Source: Vibrio pacinii DSM 19139 (lineage in GTDB: Bacteria > Pseudomonadota > Gammaproteobacteria > Enterobacterales > Vibrionaceae). From it: DNA of 64,000 bases. Each line of letters starts with the position of its first letter. Position 1 is the first letter of the stretch. Below, piece by piece: positions 58,148-64,000 of the stretch. The translations under genes were made by a program, and so were the position numbers. The stretch covers positions 248,001 to 312,000 of the forward strand of contig NZ_JONH01000002.1 in the NCBI RefSeq assembly GCF_000711795.1. The letters run 5' to 3'. The notes under the pieces are model-generated. The model searched no databases. It was given only the letters and a program-made list of their open reading frames with translations, and had not been told where the DNA came from.

Positions 58148-60118
58148 ATGAGCTCAGAAGAAAAACTACTGATCAAAGCGCCAAGAAGCCACAAAGATGG
58201 ACATTTGTTTGAAGTGTCAGAATCTGCGGTCAATTGGATCGAGCAATACCAGCACTTCAAAGGCGTGACGAAAAGTATCGTTGAACTTCTGAACTTAATT
58301 TCTTTACGAGGATTTAGTAGCAAAGATGGTTTGGTCTCGACCACTGAATTAATTAATGCCACCGACGGTCAAGTCACTCGCGCCGCTATCCAACAACGAC
58401 TCAGAGCAGCCGTTACCATTGGCCTGTTCAAGCAGATCCCGGTACGTTTCGAGCAAGGCCTTGCAGGCAAAACCATGCTGCACCAGTTTGTAAACCCTAA
58501 CCAATTGATCTCCGTGTTAGGCGCCACCAGCTTGGTGACAGAATCGGTTAAGCTCAATGAAAAGCAAAAACGTTCCAAGGCATTAGCGCAAACCCAAGTC
58601 AACAAACGCCTGCTCAATGAACACGGTCTGAATACGCCACCTGCGATGAAAGACGAGGCGGATCAGTTTGTCGTTTCTCCAACCAACTGGGCTGGGATTA
58701 TTGATCAAGCGTTAGCGCCACCGCGAACTCGAAAAAGTTATCAGAAAAGCATGGTCTCGATCTCGGGGACTCGTGCCGTGATCGAAACACGATCATCAAA
58801 AAGTATCATGACCGTGGATGATCTGATGACGCTGTTTGCGTTGTTCACATTGACCGTTCAATATCACGAACATCACCAGCATCAATACCAGCTTGATGGT
58901 ACTCATGTACCCAATAAAACGCCGCTCTACATCACCGATATCTTGTCCCTACGTGGCAAAAAAGACAGTGGTCCGGCACGTGATTCAATCCGTGATAGTA
59001 TTGATCGTATCGAATTTACCGATTTTCAACTGCATGAACTCACTGGGCGTTGGTTAAGTGAGAACATGCCAGAAGGCTTCAAGAGCGATCGCTTCCGTTT
59101 TATAGCCCGTACCATTACCGCATCGGAAGAGGCACCTACAGAAGGCGCTGACGGCGAAATACGCATTAAACCGAACCTATACATTCTGGTTTGGGAACCC
59201 TCATTCTACGAAGAGCTACTCACCCGTGATTATTTCTTCTTGTTCCCACCTGAAATTCTAAAGCAACACACGCTAGTATTTCAGTTGTACAGCTATTTTC
59301 GTAGCCGTATGTCACGCCGCCATACCGACTCGATGTTACTCAGTGAATTGAATCAGAAGTTAGCTCGCAATATCGAATGGCGTCGCTTCTCAATGGATCT
59401 GATCCGAGAACTGAAGAAGCTGTCAGACAATAAAGGATCTGATGAGTTATTTGTGGTTAATCTGTGGGGTTACCATTTGACCATTTTGACCTTGCTCGAT
59501 GGCGACAAAATTAAAGATTATCAATTTGATATCAAGTGTGATGCAGACGAAGTGTTAAGGTACTCTCGAGCGCGCATGACCAATGCGGGGAAACGCAACA
59601 TGGCGCCAACGTTGCCTAACCCTCTGCGCAATGAAATGGTCTCGAAACAGCAGCTCGAAGAGATGTCGCAAATCATCGACGGTGAGTTTGAGCCTATTCA
59701 GCGTAAAGAGCGCTCTCCACGTGGCAAATTAGGCCGCCGAGTCAAACAACGAAAACACTTGGTTGAGATCAACGCTGACGAGATCACCATAACCTTATCC
59801 AAATACACCTCCTCAGAGGCCCTAGAACGCTCTATAACGGCTTTAGCAGCCATGACTGGGCACACTCATGCCTCAATCCAAGAAGAGTGCCTGGAGCTTA
59901 TAGACAAGCTTGATTTCTTACGAGTCGGTGAGCACGTCGTTCCCTACGAAACTTTGAGTAAAATGGTTGAACTGTACAATGGCCAAAGTGAGAACAAGCA
60001 TTTGTCGATTGAGCGATTGATCGCCGGCCTCGCGGTTAGACGAAAAGTGTGCAAACAGGTTTTTGAAGGCCACCTTGATGAGACGGTATTTAGGGCGTTA
60101 GACGAAGTGGCGGTTTAA
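58148..60118 (+). CDS. rctB: Chromosome II replication initiator RctB
   Basis: A 656-residue protein found only in Vibrionaceae-type second chromosomes. Winged-helix domains bind the iterons: ~45-130 (SIVELLNLISLRGFSS, AIQQRLRAAVTIGLFK) and a central pair ~240-460 (YFFLFPPEILKQHTLVFQLY, SRMSRRHTDSMLLSELNQ). A basic linker (ERSPRGKLGRRVKQRKH, ~525) precedes a C-terminal domain used for regulatory-site binding. The start at 58148 has only a weak ribosome site, in line with tight control. It recognises the array directly upstream. Confidence 0.97.
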   Translation: MSSEEKLLIKAPRSHKDGHLFEVSESAVNWIEQYQHFKGVTKSIVELLNLISLRGFSSKDGLVSTTELINATDGQVTRAAIQQRLRAAVTIGLFKQIPVRFEQGLAGKTMLHQFVNPNQLISVLGATSLVTESVKLNEKQKRSKALAQTQVNKRLLNEHGLNTPPAMKDEADQFVVSPTNWAGIIDQALAPPRTRKSYQKSMVSISGTRAVIETRSSKSIMTVDDLMTLFALFTLTVQYHEHHQHQYQLDGTHVPNKTPLYITDILSLRGKKDSGPARDSIRDSIDRIEFTDFQLHELTGRWLSENMPEGFKSDRFRFIARTITASEEAPTEGADGEIRIKPNLYILVWEPSFYEELLTRDYFFLFPPEILKQHTLVFQLYSYFRSRMSRRHTDSMLLSELNQKLARNIEWRRFSMDLIRELKKLSDNKGSDELFVVNLWGYHLTILTLLDGDKIKDYQFDIKCDADEVLRYSRARMTNAGKRNMAPTLPNPLRNEMVSKQQLEEMSQIIDGEFEPIQRKERSPRGKLGRRVKQRKHLVEINADEITITLSKYTSSEALERSITALAAMTGHTHASIQEECLELIDKLDFLRVGEHVVPYETLSKMVELYNGQSENKHLSIERLIAGLAVRRKVCKQVFEGHLDETVFRALDEVAV

Positions 60119-60140
60119 CCACTAACATCATCGATCAGTG

Positions 60141-60173
60141 AAAAAGCCAGTGAGATTTGTCGCTGGCTTTTTT
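60141..60173 (+). terminator. Intrinsic terminator of rctB
   Basis: AAAGCCAG and CTGGCTTT pair around a 12-nt loop, followed by T residues. Confidence 0.85.
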
Positions 60174-60279
60174 GCTTATGCCACCACTCGAAACACGCTG
60201 TTACACTCTTGGTTAGATCAGACAAAGGAACGACATTCCTCTGACAACGGGCTGACAATGATGAGCTGAAGCTTGGTTA

Positions 60280-60409
60280 TTATTTATCCCGAATAGACAA
60301 CCTTTTGTCCTTTCTGATAAATGAGGGATAGGATTGTCCCTGATAGATTGGCTCATATTGTTACATTCATTCTGAATAGTTTGCGAGTTCTCTGAACTCG
60401 CTTTTTTTT
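60280..60409 (+). ncRNA. Candidate small RNA ending at a strong terminator
   Basis: A stretch with a possible inner stem (AGGGA...TCCCT near 60325-60342) ends in a perfect GCGAGTTC/GAACTCGC hairpin plus eight T residues (60383-60409). It lies after the rctB terminator with no ORF in between, so it would need its own promoter; I could not place a good one. Start approximate. Confidence 0.35.
60383..60409 (+). terminator. Strong intrinsic terminator
   Basis: Perfect 8-bp stem, TCT loop and eight T residues on the plus strand. Confidence 0.9.
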
Positions 60410-60464
60410 GTCTAAAATTCAGGTCTTACAGACGTTTTCGAACAATCTAAAACATAATCATGCC

Positions 60465-60522
60465 TTGATCATTGTTCCGTATTGCTGTTAATGGACGATC
60501 CATGCCCCTTGATCATTGTTGC
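60465..60522 (+). repeat. Pair of RctB-like sites after rctB
   Basis: TTGATCATTGTTCC (60465-60478) and TTGATCATTGTTGC (60509-60522) share the iteron core TTGATCATTGTT with the origin-side site at 57714, 44 bp apart. The second overlaps the end of the next gene. Confidence 0.6.
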
Positions 60523-60961
60523 GGGATTCATTCCAAGCAAGGCTTTGGCTGAAACGTACGTGTGCTTCGATCAATTGCTTTGATTCAGTTTGCCAATGAT
60601 CTTCCGGACGTTGATTGCAAAACTCCAAACTCATCACCACCAAAAGCTGCAAGCGTTTCATTGCCCAATCTTTGACAACTAATTCATATTGATTCGAACT
60701 TGCCAATTGTTGCAACTGCGCGCTAGCGAGTTGAAGAAACTGATAGGCTTTGATTGGTTGGCTATCATGACAACGCTTGAATATTCTCAGACAACCGTCT
60801 AACCACAATGCCATGGCTTCGCTTTGCTCATCACTGACCGCGTCTAGCCAGAGTGTATGAGGAGTTGCGAGCAGTAAACACTCAAGTGATGGTTCTTGAT
60901 CATGCTTTCGGGTCTGGTGCCAGTTCATCATATTTTCTAACCAACGTTCTAGCTCGCTCAT
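60488..60961 (-). CDS. Conserved-looking hypothetical protein next to rctB
   Basis: About 157 residues from the ATG at 60961 (a preceding in-frame ATG at 60976 is the alternative). The protein is all-helical by look, rich in leucine, tryptophan and glutamine (MNWHQTRKHDQEPSLECLLL, YQFLQLASAQLQQLASS, WAMKRLQLLVVMSLEFC). No known motif is seen. RctB-like sites lie at its 3' end and inside it (60896). Its place next to rctB suggests a chromosome-II housekeeping role, but this is inference. Confidence 0.65.
   Translation of the reverse strand: MSELERWLENMMNWHQTRKHDQEPSLECLLLATPHTLWLDAVSDEQSEAMALWLDGCLRIFKRCHDSQPIKAYQFLQLASAQLQQLASSNQYELVVKDWAMKRLQLLVVMSLEFCNQRPEDHWQTESKQLIEAHVRFSQSLAWNESRNNDQGAWIVH
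60896..60909 (+). repeat. RctB-type iteron inside the hypothetical gene
   Basis: TTGATCATGCTTTC matches the fourth iteron of the origin array exactly but lies 3 kb away, within a coding region. Confidence 0.65.
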
Positions 60962-61364
60962 ACTCTCAATCCTCATTGATGCGCTTCTTGCAACCTTGTT
61001 GAATTACAGACGTCAGCATTGTTTTGTCAATAGATATAGTGTGGCTTGAGAAAAGTGACTTCGCCACTGCACATTGAGTTAGTAAGAGAATATCGAGTGG
61101 AGTTTGACTAAGAGAGTTGTTAGAAACGCGCGCTGGTAACACTTAAGCGGCAGAAAATGAGACGTTGATCGCTTTGATTTGGCTCGGGGTAATCTTGTGA
61201 ATGTACTGCGCAATAGCAGTGGGCGCAAAGCTTATTTATACAAAAAACACTAAGAGTTATCGAACTACTAGCACAATCACATTATCGAGCTAAAATTCTT
61301 AACAAGGGGTGGTAGATTTTGCTACAGATTAGTTGTCCCTTGCATGGTTTGTTCGGAGGTATTT
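60962..61364. other. Intergenic region, no gene seen
   Basis: This ~400-bp gap between divergent genes shows no ORF with a ribosome site, no hairpin and no repeat that I could support. Confidence 0.4.
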
Positions 61365-61562
61365 ATGTCCATTAATTCTATTGACCATGATGAAATGAGT
61401 AAAATTGCTAGCACGTGGGACTTCACGGAAGAAGTAGAGCAAAAATCGCCAACTAAACAAGTTAAGTCTGCCGAAGCTCGTCGTCGTATCGAAGCATTAA
61501 GAGAGATTCGAGAAAGCGGCTTGACTATTGAAGAGGCGAAAGAACTGGGTATTTTGCACTAG
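61365..61562 (+). CDS. Small conserved-looking protein, 65 aa
   Basis: A 65-residue protein from the ATG at 61365, which has a strong GGAGG ribosome site; an in-frame ATG at 61344 has none. It is charged, with an acidic N-terminal half (SINSIDHDEMSKIASTWDF) and a helical C-terminal half (ARRRIEALREIRESGLTIEE). It weakly resembles small PA3496-type envelope-associated proteins at the SAEARRRIE segment. Function unknown. Confidence 0.7.
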   Translation: MSINSIDHDEMSKIASTWDFTEEVEQKSPTKQVKSAEARRRIEALREIRESGLTIEEAKELGILH

Positions 61563-61586
61563 TTTTGAACTCATACACAAATACTA

Positions 61587-61619
61587 GAGGGCGGTAGTGG
61601 ATTACCACCCTTTATTTTT
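61587..61619 (+). terminator. Intrinsic terminator of the 65-aa gene
   Basis: GGGCGGTA and TACCACCC pair with one mismatch around a short loop, followed by TTTATTTTT. Confidence 0.6.
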
Positions 61620-61724
61620 ACCATTTTTTTGATCTATTCCGTAGCACACATAGGGATTGGCTCTCTACAATAGGCGCTTGTGTGGTATATTCCCTCCCCA
61701 TATTTTGCAGATGAGAGCCTTGGT

Positions 61725-61934
61725 ATGTCGATTAACCTGTCTACTCTTCCGCCGAGCGAGAAAAACAAGATAGAGCTTGATAAGCAAGCGTCGTTTTTGG
61801 TTTGGAAACTCCGAGAAGCGAAAGCGATGCCTGATGAAATTGATCAGCAAGCAGCGAGAATTGCCGATGACGCAGAAAAAGTGTCATTCTTAGAGTCTGT
61901 TGAAAAATATAAACGAGTAATGGGCGTGGCGTAA
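61725..61934 (+). CDS. DUF3283 family protein
   Basis: A 69-residue protein from the ATG at 61725 starting MSINLSTLPPSEKNKIEL; it is an all-helical small protein of a Vibrio-specific domain family (DUF3283). It always lies near yebC on Vibrio chromosome II, to my recollection, 93 bp upstream of it here. Function unknown. Confidence 0.8.
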   Translation: MSINLSTLPPSEKNKIELDKQASFLVWKLREAKAMPDEIDQQAARIADDAEKVSFLESVEKYKRVMGVA

Positions 61935-62026
61935 TTCGCTTTATTCCTCTGCAAAGCGAGAAATTGAAATGTGCTCGCATTTTGCTAAAATCCTTCGCGT
62001 TAAATTGAATTAGAGAGAAGATCCCG

Positions 62027-62743
62027 ATGGGAAGAAGTTTTGAAGTGCGCAAAGCCTCTATGGCAAAAACTGCAGGCGCAAAAATTAAAGTTTATTCCAA
62101 ATACGGTAAAGAAATTTACATGTGCGCGAAAAACGGTGGTCCAGATCCAGACATGAACTTGTCTCTGAAGCACCTGATCACGAAAGCGAAAAAAGACCAA
62201 GTCCCAGCGCATGTTATCGATAAAGCGATCGATAAAGCGACTGGTGGTGGTGGTGAAGACTACCAACCAGCTCGCTATGAAGGTTTTGGCCCTGGTGGCG
62301 TAAGTGTTATCGTTGACTGTCTGACTGATAACGGCAACCGTACTTTCCAAGATGTACGCCAATGCTTTGTTAAAACGGGCGCGAAAATTGGTGTTGAAGG
62401 TGCTGTTTCTCACATGTTCGATCACCAAGCGGTATTCCAATTCAAAGGCGATGATGATGAAGTCATTCTAGAAACGCTAATGATGGAAGACGTTGATGTC
62501 ACTGATGTTGAACTAGAAGATGGCGTGATCACGGTATTCGCTCCTCACACTGAGTTCTTCAAAACGAAAACAGCGTTGAATAGCGCCTACCCAGACTTAA
62601 CGATGGATGTCGAAGAGATTACTTTTGTTCCTCAGACTCACACACCAGTTGCTGGTGACGATGCAGAGAAGTTCCAAAAGTTCCTTGATCTTCTTGATGA
62701 CTGTGATGACGTACAGCAGGTTTATCATAACGCCGAGCTGTAA
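62027..62743 (+). CDS. yebC: YebC/PmpR family DNA-binding regulatory protein
   Basis: A 238-residue protein of the YebC family: [20 protein letters not shown] at the start, [20 protein letters not shown] and SYPDL-like [19 protein letters not shown]. YebC-type proteins act as transcriptional regulators or ribosome-associated factors that ease proline-rich translation. It is the chromosome-II copy; Vibrio usually also has one on chromosome I. It ends at a strong terminator. Confidence 0.95.
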   Translation: MGRSFEVRKASMAKTAGAKIKVYSKYGKEIYMCAKNGGPDPDMNLSLKHLITKAKKDQVPAHVIDKAIDKATGGGGEDYQPARYEGFGPGGVSVIVDCLTDNGNRTFQDVRQCFVKTGAKIGVEGAVSHMFDHQAVFQFKGDDDEVILETLMMEDVDVTDVELEDGVITVFAPHTEFFKTKTALNSAYPDLTMDVEEITFVPQTHTPVAGDDAEKFQKFLDLLDDCDDVQQVYHNAEL

Positions 62744-62762
62744 TCGCCATATTGCTTTATAA

Positions 62763-62790
62763 AACCGAGCCTTAGCGCTCGGTTTTTTTA
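62763..62790 (+). terminator. Intrinsic terminator of yebC
   Basis: AACCGAGC and GCTCGGTT pair around a short loop followed by a run of T residues. Confidence 0.9.
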
Positions 62791-62838
62791 TATCTTCATA
62801 CTGAACACTAGGGTAGTAAACGGTTAGTCACGGTTGAT

Positions 62839-62851
62839 TTTACAGTGTAAA
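62839..62851. other. parS2 centromere site
   Basis: TTTACAGTGTAAA, exact match, between the yebC terminator and the SDR gene. Confidence 0.85.
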
Positions 62852-62884
62852 GTGGGACGACAAAGGAATGTTGAAGGAACAATA

Positions 62885-63616
62885 ATGAACAACGTTGTGA
62901 TAGTGACGGGGGCGGGTCGAGGTATTGGCGCTGAAACGGCCAAGCTGCTTGCCGGGCAGGGGTATTTGGTTTGTGTCAATTACCTAAATAATCATATTCG
63001 GGCTCAACAGGTGGTCGAGCAGATTACTCAGTCGGGAGGGCGGGCCTTTGCTTTTCAAGCGGATGTGTCTGATCAAGCGCAAGTTGAGGCGATGTTTACT
63101 GAAGTGAGAGCTTGCTATGGCATGGTGACTCATCTGGTAAACAATGCCGGGATTCTCTTTGACCAATCGACGCTGTGTGACATTGATGTTGCTCGTTTTA
63201 AGCGAGTGATGAACTCCAATGTAGTGAGCTGCTTCTTGTGTTGTAAAACGTTTATCAACCAACTTGATGGTGTAGGGGCTATTGTCAATGTCTCTTCTGC
63301 TGCATCCCGTACAGGCGCGCCATTTGAATATGTTGATTACGCCGCTTCCAAGGGCGCGATGGACTCGTTGACGAAAGGCCTATCTCTAGAGTTGGCTGAG
63401 CGAGGTGTTCGAGTCAATAGCGTAAGACCTGGGTGTATTTATACGGAAATGCATGCCGATGGTGGCGAGCCGGGACGTGTTGATCGATTGGCTGAATTTA
63501 TCCCGCTTAAGCGCGGTGGAACGGCGCTTGAAGTGGCTAATGCCATTGCTTGGCTACTCTCAGACGAGGCCTCATATGTCACAGGCTCGTTCATTGACAT
63601 TGCTGGCGGGCGATAG
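62885..63616 (+). CDS. SDR family oxidoreductase
   Basis: A 243-residue short-chain dehydrogenase from the ATG at 62885 (AAGGA upstream). Cofactor motif VTGAGRGIGAETA (8-20), NNAG (~88), catalytic serine in IVNVSSAAS and YVDYAASKGAMDS supplying Y-x3-K (~155-159). SDRs reduce carbonyls or oxidise alcohols with NAD(P)H. It resembles glucose dehydrogenase or 3-oxoacyl-ACP reductase-type enzymes; the substrate is unknown. Confidence 0.92.
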   Translation: MNNVVIVTGAGRGIGAETAKLLAGQGYLVCVNYLNNHIRAQQVVEQITQSGGRAFAFQADVSDQAQVEAMFTEVRACYGMVTHLVNNAGILFDQSTLCDIDVARFKRVMNSNVVSCFLCCKTFINQLDGVGAIVNVSSAASRTGAPFEYVDYAASKGAMDSLTKGLSLELAERGVRVNSVRPGCIYTEMHADGGEPGRVDRLAEFIPLKRGGTALEVANAIAWLLSDEASYVTGSFIDIAGGR

Positions 63617-63708
63617 GCATTGTCCCTATTAGACGCCTCTTGTGCGTAACAAGAGGCGCTATAAAGACACAGAACTCAACAGCAGCCAAAACTAAGAGAA
63701 GACAATGA

Positions 63709-64000
63709 CTAAGGCGTGAGAGGCAAATGTCCGGTTTTGACCAGTATGATCGTTTCTTGGTCAACAAAGGGGAAATGTTCACTCATATGTGGGCTACGAA
63801 TCCAACTCCCTATCGGATAAACGCCGTGTTCATCAGCAAATTCTCCAGATAGCACAAAAATCTCTTCACCGCCGAAATGACGATGAGACTGAAATCTCTC
63901 TCCTGCTGGCCACTTAACTAAAGCTACGTGCTCATGTTCAAAGTCATGCAGTGGCATGACTTGTAAACCGCCCATGCCTGCTAGCCATTGCTGGTGATGA
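63709..64000 (-). CDS. ChrR-type cupin domain protein (N-terminus cut by window edge)
   Basis: At least 97 residues are visible, the frame being open to the window edge. A single cupin: VALVKWPAGERFQSHRHFGGEEIFVLSGEFADEHGVYP gives the first metal-binding HRHxGGEE motif, with histidines in SPHMSEHFPF from the second. The stretch HHQQWLAGMGGLQVMPLHDF before it matches ChrR/anti-ECF-sigma-type cupins, so the full protein may continue upstream. It is convergent to the SDR gene. Confidence 0.82.
   Translation of the reverse strand, partial: HHQQWLAGMGGLQVMPLHDFEHEHVALVKWPAGERFQSHRHFGGEEIFVLSGEFADEHGVYPIGSWIRSPHMSEHFPFVDQETIILVKTGHLPLTP

Larger units (their letters stand above)
60119..60487. other. 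Intergenic region after rctB with two terminators
   Basis: This 369-bp gap has the rctB terminator, a second independent terminator at 60383-60409 and RctB-like TTGATCATTGTTCC at 60465. The DNA between the terminators may encode a small RNA. Confidence 0.5.

Overview
The window comes from the second chromosome of a Vibrio. The decisive evidence is a complete chromosome-II replication and partition module at about 54.7-60.1 kb: parA2, parB2, an AT-rich origin with six GATC-containing iterons at 22-23 bp spacing, two DnaA boxes and rctB. Six copies of the chromosome-II centromere motif parS2 (TTTACANTGTAAA) lie between 23.9 and 62.8 kb. The conserved origin-proximal genes DUF3283 and yebC follow rctB. 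The species cannot be fixed from sequence alone. I see no rRNA, tRNA, CRISPR array or insertion sequence.

Left part (0-30 kb): accessory metabolism and regulation. It opens with a truncated BCCT osmolyte transporter and an AT-rich P-loop ATPase of probable foreign origin. Next come a DASS anion transporter, a soluble PAS-PAS chemoreceptor of BdlA-like architecture, an alpha/beta hydrolase with TetR, an acyltransferase, MAPEG, ArsR, PgpB, a GAF-GGDEF diguanylate cyclase, and thiD under a TPP riboswitch. Then LysR, a Tat-exported PhoX phosphatase, two small unlisted genes (50 and 38 codons), an IclR regulator coupled to a ureohydrolase-like protein lacking its metal ligands, and an orphan efflux adaptor with TetR. 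The part ends with a GH1 phospho-beta-glucosidase, a stress protein, a nitroreductase with an ABM monooxygenase, a PTS IIA-IIB-IIC operon divergent from a GntR-like LacI regulator with three palindromic operators, an MCP and an EamA transporter.

Middle (30-38 kb): six tightly packed minus-strand genes run DedA, ATP-grasp, DinB-like, NRDE/TANGO2-like, YHS and an OlsF-type O/N-acyltransferase. They look like one uncharacterised envelope-lipid operon. A YcaQ-like protein and a carboxymuconolactone decarboxylase/TetR pair with three operators follow.

Right (38-64 kb): a minus-strand chemosensory operon resembling Vibrio chemotaxis cluster III runs STAS, CheY, CheA, CheW, CheW, a triple-PAS Aer2-like receptor ending in EWEEF, CheR, CheD, CheB, MCP, STAS, a REC-PP2C-HATPase phosphatase/kinase and a FapA/DUF342 protein. 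It joins chemosensory signalling to an anti-sigma-type partner switch. After it come tmcA, the chromosome-II origin module, small conserved genes, yebC, an SDR oxidoreductase and a ChrR-type cupin cut by the window edge.
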